Shown in pieces: positions 10,574 through 18,938 of a stretch of 64,000 bases of DNA. The notes beneath the pieces are model-generated. The model worked only from the letters and a program-made list of their open reading frames with translations. It did no database searches and was not told the origin of the DNA. Position 1 is the stretch's first letter. Each line of letters starts with the position of its first letter. Made by a program: the position numbers and the translations under genes. The DNA is from Sphingorhabdus lutea (GTDB taxonomy: Bacteria; Pseudomonadota; Alphaproteobacteria; Sphingomonadales; Sphingomonadaceae), in contig NZ_CP018154.1 of the NCBI RefSeq assembly GCF_001889025.1, forward strand, positions 124,001 to 188,000. The letters run 5' to 3'.

Positions 10574-10597
10574 ACCCTCTGTTTACTAATAGAGGGT
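10574..10597. other. Hairpin in the helicase-Hpt intergenic region
   Basis: A perfect 7-bp inverted repeat (ACCCTCT / AGAGGGT) with a ten-base loop lies about 50 bp before the Hpt gene, in the ~300-bp divergent spacer after the helicase start. It could be an operator or a leader hairpin. No U-tract follows, so it is not a classic terminator. Nothing else is recognisable in this spacer. Confidence 0.4.
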
Positions 10598-10645
10598 AAG
10601 ATAGGAAAAATCGCGTCTAAACACGCATGAACAATAGGTGTAAAA

Positions 10646-11071
10646 ATGGACTTGAGCAACGGCGAAATTATTGATTGGAAAGTATTTTCTGAGACTAGGT
10701 CAATGCTTGGCGATAATTTCGCACGCATTTTGGGTTATTTTCGTGAAGATGGTATTAAATCGGTTGCGGCCATTGAAAGTGCGCTGCGTGAGAATAGTTC
10801 AGCAAAATTAGTCATCCCTGCACATACTTTAAAATCTGAAGCATGGCAATTTGGCGCGGTGAAGCTAGGACTTTTGGCGGAAAATATCGAAATGACAGCG
10901 CGCCATTTTGTGGAAATTCAACAAACACCAGAGGAATTATTGTCCGATGTGGTGAAATTGCGTGAATTATTTGAAACCAGCTTGGCCGCCTTTGATGCTG
11001 AGGCAAACCCCCTTGTTTCACGACAACAAAACAGCCCGCGCACCGCGATTTTTGGCCTGTCATCGCATTAA
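10646..11071 (+). CDS. Stand-alone Hpt (histidine phosphotransfer) domain protein
   Basis: A 141-residue cytoplasmic phosphorelay intermediate. The core motif AHTLKSEAWQFGA (His60) fits the Hpt signature AHxLKGxAxxxGA, with His60 as the predicted phospho-acceptor. The usual Gly after Lys is Ser here. The region before it (MLGDNFARILGYFREDGIKSVAAIESAL) matches the first helices of Hpt domains. The last ~30 residues look disordered. No histidine kinase or response regulator is adjacent, so its partners are elsewhere. Domain call is strong; pathway unknown. Confidence 0.85.
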   Translation: MDLSNGEIIDWKVFSETRSMLGDNFARILGYFREDGIKSVAAIESALRENSSAKLVIPAHTLKSEAWQFGAVKLGLLAENIEMTARHFVEIQQTPEELLSDVVKLRELFETSLAAFDAEANPLVSRQQNSPRTAIFGLSSH

Positions 11072-11156
11072 ATAAATTAACCCGTCATCTTTTTTACGGA
11101 TGACAGGCTAATCAATTTTATTATTGCCCATTGATATTTGGCAATGTGATTTTGGT

Positions 11157-11651
11157 TCAATCGCTGCTCGCGGGTGCGGAATTAAGCTGAATATAATTTT
11201 CAATTCCCATACGCTCAATTAAGTCAAATTGCTTTTCCAGCATATCCAAATGTTCTTCTTCGCTTTCCAAAATGCTGGCGAATAAATCGCGCGTCACATA
11301 ATCACGCGCCTTTTCACAATATTCAACTGCATCGCGCAATAAGGGGATGGCCACATTTTCAAGGGCCAGATCACAGCGCAAAATTTCCTCAACATTTTCA
11401 CCAATGTTCAACCGGCCCAAAAGTTGGAAATTGGGCAGTCCGTTTAAAAATAAAATACGTTCGGCCAATTGATCCGCATGCTTCATCTCATCAATTGATT
11501 CGTGGCGTTCCAATTCCGCCAATTTTGAAATGCCCCAATTATCCAGCATCCGATAATGCAACCAATATTGGTTCACTGCGGTCAATTCATTTTTTAATGC
11601 TTCGTTCAAAAATTCGATTATTTTTGGATCTTTGACCCTTGCGTCACCCAT
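11157..11651 (-). CDS. bfr: Bacterioferritin
   Basis: A 24-mer haem-containing iron-storage ferritin subunit. The 164-residue four-helix sequence shows the ferroxidase ligands in context (NELTAVNQYWLHYRML, LERHESIDEMKHADQLAERI, LESEEEHLDMLEKQ). The Met in SIDEMKHAD is at the usual haem-ligand position. The start MGDARVKDPKIIEFLNEAL is preceded by AAGGAAG. The bacterioferritin-associated ferredoxin gene lies just upstream on the same strand, the usual partner for iron release. Confidence 0.95.
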   Translation of the reverse strand: MGDARVKDPKIIEFLNEALKNELTAVNQYWLHYRMLDNWGISKLAELERHESIDEMKHADQLAERILFLNGLPNFQLLGRLNIGENVEEILRCDLALENVAIPLLRDAVEYCEKARDYVTRDLFASILESEEEHLDMLEKQFDLIERMGIENYIQLNSAPASSD

Positions 11652-11791
11652 GATAATTATCTTCCTTAATTTTATTTTGGCTTGGCAGCCATATTTTATT
11701 CACAGATAATATATAGGGTGAATAACATCATTTGAAAAGCCCTGAAGGCCAAGAAAATTAAGGATTTCTGACGTTTATAATAACGCTATTG

Positions 11792-11962
11792 CTAAACGAT
11801 TGCAGCTTGATTGCTGATAATATCTTTTGCAAATGAGAGGCATTGTCCACATTTTGGTTTACGGCCCAAACGGGCATATACGCTGCACGGCTTTTCACAG
11901 GGCGAACGCACGGCATCACGCAGTTCTTTTTCCCGGATAGCATTGCAAACACATATTACCAT
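11792..11962 (-). CDS. bfd: Bacterioferritin-associated ferredoxin
   Basis: A 56-residue [2Fe-2S] protein that delivers electrons to bacterioferritin to mobilise stored iron. Starting at ATG 11962 (MVICVCNAIREKELRDAV), the cluster ligands are Cys4, Cys6, Cys38 and Cys41 (CxC ... CGQC), the spacing known for Pseudomonas Bfd. An in-frame upstream start (11995) would add 11 residues and break that numbering. The bfr gene follows 140 bp downstream on the same strand. A candidate iron-regulator site lies upstream. Confidence 0.92.
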   Translation of the reverse strand: MVICVCNAIREKELRDAVRSPCEKPCSVYARLGRKPKCGQCLSFAKDIISNQAAIV

Positions 11963-12005
11963 GATGTCGAATCCATTATTGCGACTTAATATCATTAACG
12001 ATTAC

Positions 12006-12020
12006 TGCGAATGGATTGCA
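12006..12020 (-). promoter_or_regulatory. Candidate Fur-type operator upstream of bfd
   Basis: The 15-base element TGCGAATGGATTGCA has TGCnA / TnGCA arms like alphaproteobacterial Fur boxes. It lies 43 bp upstream of the bfd start, where a promoter operator would sit. The match is by eye, and it would fit an iron-storage operon. Confidence 0.35.
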
Positions 12021-12035
12021 ATAGCAAGTGTAAAT

Positions 12036-13274
12036 TTATTTTTTCATTGGTTGAAATGCGCCGCGCGATAATGAACGCCATAACCATTCAAGCGGCCCAT
12101 AATGAAATGATAAGAGCCAGGGTTTCGACCAAAGCAGCATGACTGCCCAGCCCCCCAGCACAAAAAAATACAACATGGCGCGCGGCACCTCCCCAAAAAG
12201 CGCGCCGCCATAGCCATAAAAAATGCTGGTCATCAATATGCTGGTGCCGATATAATTTGAAAATGTCATGCGCCCCGCCGCAGCCACCCGCTCCATAAAT
12301 GCGCCATGTGCATATTGGTGGATGAACAACATTAAACATGCAGCATAGCCAAATGTCATCATCATCTTCATCGGCGCAAACCAAATGACATAGGCATTTA
12401 ACGCCAGAATCACCTCAAACCCGCTTTGCCATATTATCATGGCAAGGATGGCGGATAGGATGCCCCCAGCCCCAATTCCCCAATATACATATTTGCGCAA
12501 TTTCTCAATTGACCAGCCGCCGGTAAAAAATCCGCTTTTCATCAATGCCATGCCAAATAGCATGAGGGGCAGGGTTTCAGTAAATAGATATAATAACGAA
12601 TTTAACGGCCCAAATGTTTCATCCGTCATTTTGTGCTGTACTATTTCGCTATAGCTTCCCTGATATAATGTCACCTCTTCGATATTATATTCTTCGTCAA
12701 ATTCGCGCTGCAATTGGGCATATTCCGAAACTTCGGCCTTGCTTGCTCTTGGGGCTTCGGCGGCGATTTTAACAAAAAATATACTCCCCATTATAATGGC
12801 AAGCAACATATTGGATGTCACAAATATGCCCGCGCCAATTTTGAACAGCGACTTTACGCTTTGATGGCGAAACATCCATGCGACACAGCCACCAATTGCA
12901 TATAAAAATAATATATCGCCCCACCAGATGAAAAAATAATGCAATAAGCCAAAAATTAAGAGCCAAAACATACGGGCGAAATGCACTTTTTTTGCATTTT
13001 CCCCCTTTGCTTCGGCGCGCTCGATAATCAACATCATGCTCACCCCGAATAATAGGGAGAAAAGCCCGCGCATTTTACCATCAACGAAAATGGTAGATAA
13101 AGCCCATGCCCATAAATCAGCCGCATTTGCCGTGCCCCATGCCTTTGGATTAACAATGGCATTTTCCGGCAGAGCAAATGCCAATATGTTCATGACCAAT
13201 ATGCCCATTACCGCAAATCCGCGCATCGCATCCATGCTGATATGGCGTTTCATGCCTTCTTGCTTAACATGCAT
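12036..13274 (-). CDS. DUF418 family membrane protein (YeiB-like)
   Basis: A 412-residue polytopic inner-membrane protein. The N-terminus RHISMDAMRGFAVMGILVMNILAF is the heparan-alpha-glucosaminide acetyltransferase/DUF418 signature (R-x-x-x-x-D-x-x-RG-x-A-x-x-G-I). The C-terminal half, with GRMTFSNYIGTSILMTSIFYGYGGALFG and the final WSKPWLLSFHYGPLEWLWRSLSRG, is the DUF418 domain itself. About ten membrane segments are visible. The function of the family is unknown; some members may transfer acyl groups across the membrane. A later in-frame ATG (13253) is possible but lacks a better ribosome site. Confidence 0.88.
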   Translation of the reverse strand: MHVKQEGMKRHISMDAMRGFAVMGILVMNILAFALPENAIVNPKAWGTANAADLWAWALSTIFVDGKMRGLFSLLFGVSMMLIIERAEAKGENAKKVHFARMFWLLIFGLLHYFFIWWGDILFLYAIGGCVAWMFRHQSVKSLFKIGAGIFVTSNMLLAIIMGSIFFVKIAAEAPRASKAEVSEYAQLQREFDEEYNIEEVTLYQGSYSEIVQHKMTDETFGPLNSLLYLFTETLPLMLFGMALMKSGFFTGGWSIEKLRKYVYWGIGAGGILSAILAMIIWQSGFEVILALNAYVIWFAPMKMMMTFGYAACLMLFIHQYAHGAFMERVAAAGRMTFSNYIGTSILMTSIFYGYGGALFGEVPRAMLYFFVLGGWAVMLLWSKPWLLSFHYGPLEWLWRSLSRGAFQPMKK

Positions 13275-13311
13275 GGCGAGCGCCTTTCATAAAATTGGCA
13301 TTATTACATTA

Positions 13312-13986
13312 TTATAACCAAGAGGATATGTCAGCCAACGGCTTTTTATGGGTTGCATGAACGGGAATGGTCGCATCCTTTGCCGGTTTGCCGACCACCA
13401 AAAGCATCACCGCCTTTTCATGATCGGGCCGATCGCATAATTTGTTCAAAAATCCCATGGGATTTGGTGTGTGGGTTAATGTGGCAAGTCCCGCCTGATG
13501 CAATGCGTGGATTAACATTCCCGTGGCAATTCCCACGCTTTCGGTGACATAATAATTTTGTTTCATGTCACCGGCATTCATACCGCCCTTACGCTGGCCA
13601 AAAATGGCGATTAAAAAAGGCGCGGTTTCCAAATATGGTTTGTCCGCATCAGTCCCCAATGGAGCAAGCGCGTCCAACCATTGCTGACTTGCCTTGGTTT
13701 CGTAAAATGTGCGCTCTTCATGCTCGGCCGCCTCGCGAAGCTCTTTCTTCTTTTCCGGTGAGGAAATAACCGCAAAATGCCATGGCTGATGATTTGCCCC
13801 ATTGGGCGCAGTGCCCGCCGCCAATAAAGCATATTCAATCACCTCTATGGGGACTGCCTCATCAGAAAAATGGCGGCAAGTCCGCCTAGTTTTCAGATTT
13901 ACATATGCCTGTTTGGCAAGGGAGATGCGCTGCTGATCACTATATTCGGGCAGGGCGCAATATGGAATATGGTCATGTTCTTTCAT
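13312..13986 (-). CDS. Nitroreductase family protein
   Basis: An FMN-dependent NAD(P)H oxidoreductase of 224 residues. The FMN-binding start RRTCRHFSDEAVPIEVIEYALLAAGTAPNGANHQPWHFAVI is characteristic (R-x-S/T-x-R-x-F and PSGANxQPW). A 'VTESVGIATGMLIHALHQAGLATLTHTP' block and 'LLVVGKPA' complete the fold. It stands alone between the DUF418 gene and the divergent coq4. The physiological substrate cannot be inferred. Confidence 0.9.
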   Translation of the reverse strand: MKEHDHIPYCALPEYSDQQRISLAKQAYVNLKTRRTCRHFSDEAVPIEVIEYALLAAGTAPNGANHQPWHFAVISSPEKKKELREAAEHEERTFYETKASQQWLDALAPLGTDADKPYLETAPFLIAIFGQRKGGMNAGDMKQNYYVTESVGIATGMLIHALHQAGLATLTHTPNPMGFLNKLCDRPDHEKAVMLLVVGKPAKDATIPVHATHKKPLADISSWL

Positions 13987-14116
13987 ATATTAAGCGTTAA
14001 GCCGATAAAAAATATCTTTCAATCAGCATTTTTACTTGATTATTAACATTGTTGTAAGTAATTATATTTATATAGTATCAGACTCAATAAACTTAACCGC
14101 CCAAAAGGTTTATAAA

Positions 14117-14893
14117 ATGGACAATAAAATCATCATCGACCCCCGCCGCAGCCACAGCAATTTTCGGCCCATAAAGGCGCTGCGTCATTTTCGTAATTTA
14201 ATCGCGGATAAGGAAGATACCGAACAAGTTTTCCATATTATAGACAGCCTGCGCGGGAAAAAATTCATTGGTGAGGCGGAAAAATTCGCCCGCAGTGACT
14301 ATGGGATTAAAATCTTAAACGACGAAAATAATTTGGTTGAATATTTGGATGATCATGCCACATTGCGCAAAACCCCAATGGGCAGCGTGGCCCATGCATA
14401 TTGTGATTTCATGGAAAGCGAGGGGTTAAGCGCCGCTGGATTGGTCGCAGAATATGATAAATTTAGCGGCTCTATCCCCCAATATAATGACCAAATACAG
14501 GCATATGGCGACCGTTTGCGTGACACGCATGATTTATTTCATGTGTTAACGGGCTATGGCCGCGACCCACTTGGTGAGCAATGTGTGTTGGCATTCTCAT
14601 ATAGCCAGAATAAAAATTTGGGCGTCTATTTCATCGCCTATGCCGGTGGGTGGGAGGTTAAAAAACGCATTCCAAAGGGCATTCCCGTTTTCTCTGCAAT
14701 TCGGCAAGCACAGAAAAATGGCGCGGCGGCAAAACGCATCGTTGAGCAAAGCATTATATCATTATTGTCCGAACAATTGCCCGATGCGCGCAAAAGATTA
14801 AATATCGGCGCGGCGGATCAATATCATCATGCAATTTCCCTTTGCAAGGATGGCGGTATTAACCCGCATGATTTATTGGCGCTGCCCGTTTAA
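14117..14893 (+). CDS. Coq4-like ubiquinone biosynthesis protein
   Basis: A 258-residue member of the Coq4 family, which organises the later steps of ubiquinone synthesis. The zinc motif HDLFHVLTGYGRDPLGE (HDxxH-x11-E) is visible near residues 137-153. The start at ATG 14117 (MDNKIIIDPRRSHSNFRP) has AAAAGG upstream; the frame stays open 27 codons further but that part is AT-rich and not conserved-looking. It is monocistronic. In bacteria the exact Coq4 role is inferred from yeast. Confidence 0.85.
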   Translation: MDNKIIIDPRRSHSNFRPIKALRHFRNLIADKEDTEQVFHIIDSLRGKKFIGEAEKFARSDYGIKILNDENNLVEYLDDHATLRKTPMGSVAHAYCDFMESEGLSAAGLVAEYDKFSGSIPQYNDQIQAYGDRLRDTHDLFHVLTGYGRDPLGEQCVLAFSYSQNKNLGVYFIAYAGGWEVKKRIPKGIPVFSAIRQAQKNGAAAKRIVEQSIISLLSEQLPDARKRLNIGAADQYHHAISLCKDGGINPHDLLALPV

Positions 14894-14918
14894 TGCCGGC
14901 AAAGCCTTTATAATTTAA

Positions 14919-15389
14919 TTATATAGGGGCGCTGGGGTCACGAACCACAATCAATCCATTGCTAATCATGGATAATACAGGCCGATTATCCTGATTATAC
15001 ACGATAACGCGGCTTTTAAAAATGCCCATATCGGGCCGAGATTGCGATCTGCGTTTTTCCAAAATCTCGCTTTCCACGCGCAAACTGTCCCCAGGAAAAA
15101 CGGGCATTAACCAGCGCAATTCATCTATACCAGGTGACCCCAGCCCTGCCTGACGCGTTTCGGCCATATTGGCGACCAACATGTTCATCGTCATGGCGCA
15201 TGTGTGCCAGCCGCTGGCCGATAAACGGCCAAAATGGGTTTTCGCCGCCGCTTCATCATCCAGATGAAATGCCTGCGGATCAAATTTTTGGGCAAAATCG
15301 ACCACATCTTCACGCGTGACATCATAATGGCCAAATTTCTGTGTTGATCCAACCTCTATATCTTCAAAATAAATAAATGCTTCAGCCAT
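14919..15389 (-). CDS. MaoC family dehydratase
   Basis: A 156-residue hotdog-fold (R)-specific enoyl-CoA hydratase-like protein. It opens with FEDIEVGSTQKFGHYDVTREDVVDFAQKFDPQAFHLDDEAAAKTHFGRLSASGWHT. The Asp/His catalytic pair of the hydratase motif (D-x-x-x-x-H) is present in FDPQAFH, followed by the conserved SGWH. The remainder, LRWLMPVFPGDSLRVESEILEKRRS, is typical. Substrate chain length is unknown. It runs in the same direction as the phosphodiesterase gene upstream, 12 bp apart, so co-transcription is likely. Confidence 0.9.
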   Translation of the reverse strand: MAEAFIYFEDIEVGSTQKFGHYDVTREDVVDFAQKFDPQAFHLDDEAAAKTHFGRLSASGWHTCAMTMNMLVANMAETRQAGLGSPGIDELRWLMPVFPGDSLRVESEILEKRRSQSRPDMGIFKSRVIVYNQDNRPVLSMISNGLIVVRDPSAPI

Positions 15390-15401
15390 TATCTGCCCCC
15401 A

Positions 15402-16712
15402 TTATTTCACTATTTTCTTGGCAATTTCATCATCGCCATCGCTAGGCAATGGAGTAATACCAGCCAATGCGGCGATAAGCCCATAAATTTCGACATTATC
15501 AAAACGTTCCAATGGCTTTTCCTGCCGTTTTATACCTACGCCCGCCGCAATGAAAAGCGCGTCCATCTCTGCCACATCATTATCATATCCATGTGCCCCG
15601 CCCTTTACCGGATAGGGCGAAGGGCCGGACAAAATCGTCCATCCCGCATCGGCAAGACAGATAATCGCCGCCACCCGCGCGTTGCTGCCATAATGGAGAC
15701 GTTCGGGAAGATTTTCTTTGCGCACGCATTGCATATGTTCATGCGGTCTTTGTCCACCCGCCTTAATCAGCGCATCATAAACCAAATTATCCGTGCCTGC
15801 TTCGGGTTCAATGGCGGCATAGGGTCCGGTTTCCACCGCAATATATTGTTCCTTGGGCAAAATATCATTTAATTGAATGACGCGTTCATCGCTGGTCGCC
15901 ATCATCCCATGATCCGCCACAATGACCAAATTCGCCTGTATATTCATGGATTGCAACATCATCACCAAATTGCCTATTTCTCCGTCCACTTTGGCAATTT
16001 CATAATTTACTTCATCGCTATCCGGACCAAATCTATGCCCCGCTGTGTCCACCGTATCAAAATATAATGTCACCAATTTGGGCCGAATGGCGGCGGGTCG
16101 CCGCATCCAATCCACCACGGTACGAACCCGCTGTGCATTATCAATATTTTGGTCGAAACGCAGCCAATCGGTCGGCCGGATTTTGCCATATTCTATCTCG
16201 CTGCCCGGCCAAAACATAGTGGCGGTGCGTATGCCCTGTTTTTCTGCCGTCACCCAAATTGGCTCGGCCTGTCCCCACCAAAATGGGTCAAGAGCCTGCC
16301 GTGCATCGCCAAGGGAGAATTTAACAGACGGCCGCGCCGGATCAATCATGCTATTGCCCACAATGCCATGATGATCGGGCCGTTTTCCCGTTACCAAAGT
16401 ATAATGATTGGGAAATGTTTTGGTGGGAAAGGAAGGCCGCATCCGCGCGGTTGCCCCCGCATCGACCAAATTATTCAACACTGGAGTAATAGAACGGTCC
16501 AAATAATCGGGCCGAAAACCATCAATGGAAATTAAAATGGTGACGGAGCGGTTTTCGGAACTTTGCGTATCAACATCCGATAAACCCTGTGCCTGCGCCT
16601 GTGCCTGCGCGATGTTGGATAGGGAAAATGGGGCGGTGAAAAATGTGGCAAAAACCGATAAAGCAATAAGATATTTTTTCATATCCACATTGATAAATGG
16701 CCGATTAAACAT
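15402..16712 (-). CDS. Secreted alkaline phosphatase-superfamily phosphodiesterase (ENPP-like)
   Basis: An exported nucleotide pyrophosphatase/phosphodiesterase-type hydrolase of about 436 residues. A signal peptide ends near AQA. The metal-binding block ISIDGFRPDYLDR is followed by FPTKTFPNHYTLVTGKRPDHHGIVGN, with the nucleophilic Thr. Later come DTVDTAGHRFGPDS, IVADHGM and KGGAHGYDN, the remaining zinc ligands. I start at ATG 16712, which has AAAGGG five bases upstream; the ATG at 16682 (MKKYLIALS) would give a more typical signal peptide but has a weaker ribosome site. Physiological substrate unknown. Confidence 0.9.
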   Translation of the reverse strand: MFNRPFINVDMKKYLIALSVFATFFTAPFSLSNIAQAQAQAQGLSDVDTQSSENRSVTILISIDGFRPDYLDRSITPVLNNLVDAGATARMRPSFPTKTFPNHYTLVTGKRPDHHGIVGNSMIDPARPSVKFSLGDARQALDPFWWGQAEPIWVTAEKQGIRTATMFWPGSEIEYGKIRPTDWLRFDQNIDNAQRVRTVVDWMRRPAAIRPKLVTLYFDTVDTAGHRFGPDSDEVNYEIAKVDGEIGNLVMMLQSMNIQANLVIVADHGMMATSDERVIQLNDILPKEQYIAVETGPYAAIEPEAGTDNLVYDALIKAGGQRPHEHMQCVRKENLPERLHYGSNARVAAIICLADAGWTILSGPSPYPVKGGAHGYDNDVAEMDALFIAAGVGIKRQEKPLERFDNVEIYGLIAALAGITPLPSDGDDEIAKKIVK

Positions 16713-16748
16713 TGTCACCCTTTATATGCACCGTCCCCAAAATTCCTG

Positions 16749-18041
16749 TTATTTACCCAAATCTAAACGGATAAATAAATTATAGCCCATGGGGTTATTG
16801 CCATAAAATGCATCCAATATTTTTGGTTTAATAAAGGCAGAGAGCGAACCACCTAGCGCAAGGTCAAGACGGCCCGTTATCGGCAATCGATAGGCATAGC
16901 CTGCCTGAAATTTGCTAATCCGGAAATTTTCATCATGATATGGGTCATGATGATCGGGAAACAATTCCCCATTACGGACATTTTCTAAACGGCCAAAAAT
17001 GCTGTGCCGTTCATTTACATCCCAATTTACCTCGCCCAACCATGCGGTGTAATTTTCTTCGCCAATAATATCCTTATTGCTGAACGCCGCCATTGCCGAC
17101 AGTCCATTTTCATTGGCATAATTTATTGACGCGGTGGTGCGTTGTTCATCATCCTCGGGATGTGCGGCCTCAGCCGATTTTAACCGGCCTGTGCTTATCT
17201 GCATCGCCCAATTTGACGTGGGGTTAAATGTTGCCCGCACGCTCCATGAATCCAATTTTGGCGTTTCAATGCCCCATCTTTCCTCATCGGGTTCTCTCCC
17301 CCGAAATGCCGATGCCTCCAATTGCAATTTTTGCGTCGCTATGCCCGTTGTTATAACGCCATAGGTGATATGCGTGCTGTCAAACCAATGATGGGTAATG
17401 GGCGCTTCGGGATTATATTTTGATGACCCACGGTGCATAAATACCGATGGGCCAAGGGCGGGCTCACCCACCGGTCCACCATAAAGAAATAATGCCGCAT
17501 TATCCGTTATATTCACATCCACCCGCGCCGATAATTCCATGAAAAAATCATGCGGATGCTGTCTATCCACCAATGGTTCGCCGCCCGCTGTTTCTCCCGT
17601 GGCAAATAAATTGGGATATCCGCGATTGGACATTAATGGTTCAAGGCTGTTCATGCTGCGAAATTGCACCTTGCCCCAATTGATTTCTTTATTTGCCATC
17701 AACATTAACATGGATTGGACATATGCTTTATCATCACCGCGTGGCCCAGTTTGATTGGTGTAAACGCCATTAATAAATCCATGCGCCATGACCTTCCATT
17801 TTTTTGTTCCATATTCTTCATCGGCATGATGTTGGCTATGCCCACCCCCCTCGGCGCTGGGCAATCGGGCCGTTCCAGAACCATTGGTGGGCATTTCATT
17901 ACCCTGATTTTCGTCTTCAGCCATTTGGCCGTGGTTCATTTTGCTGTGATCCATTTGACTATGATCTTGCGCCTCAGCCTGCGCAAAAAATAGCCAAGTG
18001 GCGAGCGTGAATGCGCCCGCAAATAAATATTTAACTTGCAT
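16749..18041 (-). CDS. Exported, Met/His-rich, probably metal-linked outer-membrane protein
   Basis: A 430-residue protein with a signal peptide (cleaved after AEA). It then has a short Met/His/Asp stretch, DHSQMDHSKMNHGQM, like the copper-binding segments of CopA/CopB/PcoA-type proteins. The rest is rich in alternating hydrophobic strands and ends in an aromatic/hydrophobic segment (YNLFIRLDLGK), which suggests a beta-barrel in the outer membrane. It follows a small exported Cys/His protein on the same strand, 45 bp away. Similar proteins occur in copper/heavy-metal loci of sphingomonads, but no copper oxidase or efflux gene is nearby here. Metal link is inference. Confidence 0.65.
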   Translation of the reverse strand: MQVKYLFAGAFTLATWLFFAQAEAQDHSQMDHSKMNHGQMAEDENQGNEMPTNGSGTARLPSAEGGGHSQHHADEEYGTKKWKVMAHGFINGVYTNQTGPRGDDKAYVQSMLMLMANKEINWGKVQFRSMNSLEPLMSNRGYPNLFATGETAGGEPLVDRQHPHDFFMELSARVDVNITDNAALFLYGGPVGEPALGPSVFMHRGSSKYNPEAPITHHWFDSTHITYGVITTGIATQKLQLEASAFRGREPDEERWGIETPKLDSWSVRATFNPTSNWAMQISTGRLKSAEAAHPEDDEQRTTASINYANENGLSAMAAFSNKDIIGEENYTAWLGEVNWDVNERHSIFGRLENVRNGELFPDHHDPYHDENFRISKFQAGYAYRLPITGRLDLALGGSLSAFIKPKILDAFYGNNPMGYNLFIRLDLGK

Positions 18042-18086
18042 GTAAAATTCCTGTTTTAAAAAATATAAATATGTAATTTTTTTGTT

Positions 18087-18434
18087 TCAGGATTTTGGCG
18101 GTGGGGTGTCGGGCATTGGATGACTGCCATATAAAATTTTTACCCCATATGTATATGGAGTTGATTGAGCTGAATTATTTATAATGGACGCAGCAAAAAT
18201 ATATTGCCCGCCAATACAGCCAATGCATTGGTGCATGATATGAAATTCATCGCCATTTTTGTCATTCATTGGATGCTGGTCGGGCTTTGCCGCCATTTCA
18301 TGACAATTTTCGGCCATGCTTGATGCGCCATATATTTCCATCACATCATTTATCTCATGGCCCATATTTGGCATGGCCGCCGCAGGCAGCGCCAAAAAAA
18401 CCAAAAATAATATGATGAAAATATGCCTTAACAT
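18087..18434 (-). CDS. Small exported Cys/His-rich protein, possibly metal-related
   Basis: A 115-residue protein with a clear signal peptide (MLRHIFIILFLVFLALPAAA). The mature part carries Met, His and Cys residues in a pattern (NCHEMAAKPDQHPMND, HIMHQCIGCIGG) reminiscent of small DUF2946-like proteins found in copper operons. It is the first gene of a likely two-gene unit with the Met/His-rich barrel protein. I start at ATG 18434; a TTG further upstream adds six residues. I do not recognise a defined family with certainty. Confidence 0.6.
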   Translation of the reverse strand: MLRHIFIILFLVFLALPAAAMPNMGHEINDVMEIYGASSMAENCHEMAAKPDQHPMNDKNGDEFHIMHQCIGCIGGQYIFAASIINNSAQSTPYTYGVKILYGSHPMPDTPPPKS

Positions 18435-18567
18435 GGCCAAGGCATAAACCAATTACCGCACCTCATCAAGCAGCCCATTTGTGCAACATGCTTGCATATA
18501 AATATTTTTGCCATATGCTATTGTAATTATTAAAACATAATGGAAATATATTGCAAGGAGTATGGAC

Positions 18568-18861
18568 GTGAAATTATCTTTCATCGCACTGACGGCGGGA
18601 ACATTATTTACATTGACCGCATGTGGGTCTTTTAAAGAATCCTTTAACAGCGAATTTGACAAAAAATTTGTCGAAGAATGCGTCGGCGGTGCCACACAAA
18701 AGGGCGCACCTCAAGAAATAGCCAGCAAGGCATGCAACTGCACATTGGATAAGTTAAAAGAAGGCAAGGCAGAGGACGAAATGTTATTGCCATCCGAAGA
18801 AGAAGCCATGACCGCCATGAAAAGCTGCGCCGGTGAAATGGGCTTAGTCGCTGGTCAATAA
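18568..18861 (+). CDS. Small periplasmic lipoprotein
   Basis: A 97-residue protein whose lipobox LTAC (in TLFTLTACGS) predicts a lipoprotein. The mature part has four more cysteines (EECVGG, KACNCTL, KSCAGE), possibly two disulfides, and is acidic. I choose GTG 18568 as start (MKLSFIALTAG) because AAGGAG lies seven bases upstream; ATG 18562 would be only one base from it. A terminator follows directly. Function unknown. Confidence 0.75.
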   Translation: MKLSFIALTAGTLFTLTACGSFKESFNSEFDKKFVEECVGGATQKGAPQEIASKACNCTLDKLKEGKAEDEMLLPSEEEAMTAMKSCAGEMGLVAGQ

Positions 18862-18871
18862 AATATAATGA

Positions 18872-18906
18872 AAGGGGCCGGATTTTAATGTCCGACCCCT
18901 TATTTT
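18872..18906. terminator. Intrinsic terminator shared by the lipoprotein gene and ychF
   Basis: A stem formed by AAGGGGCCGGA and TCCGACCCCTT (one mismatch) with a TTTTAATG loop is followed by TATTTTT. On the other strand a shorter T run follows. It lies between convergent genes. Confidence 0.75.
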
Positions 18907-18938
18907 TATCAATGTTAAAATGCCAGATTCTGGGTAAT

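Noticed and set aside
11055..11108. Inverted repeats GCCTGTCATC / GATGACAGGC after the Hpt gene as a terminator
   Set aside because: The outer arm overlaps the end of the coding region and the only T-run is in the loop, so the usual stem-plus-U-tract order is missing.
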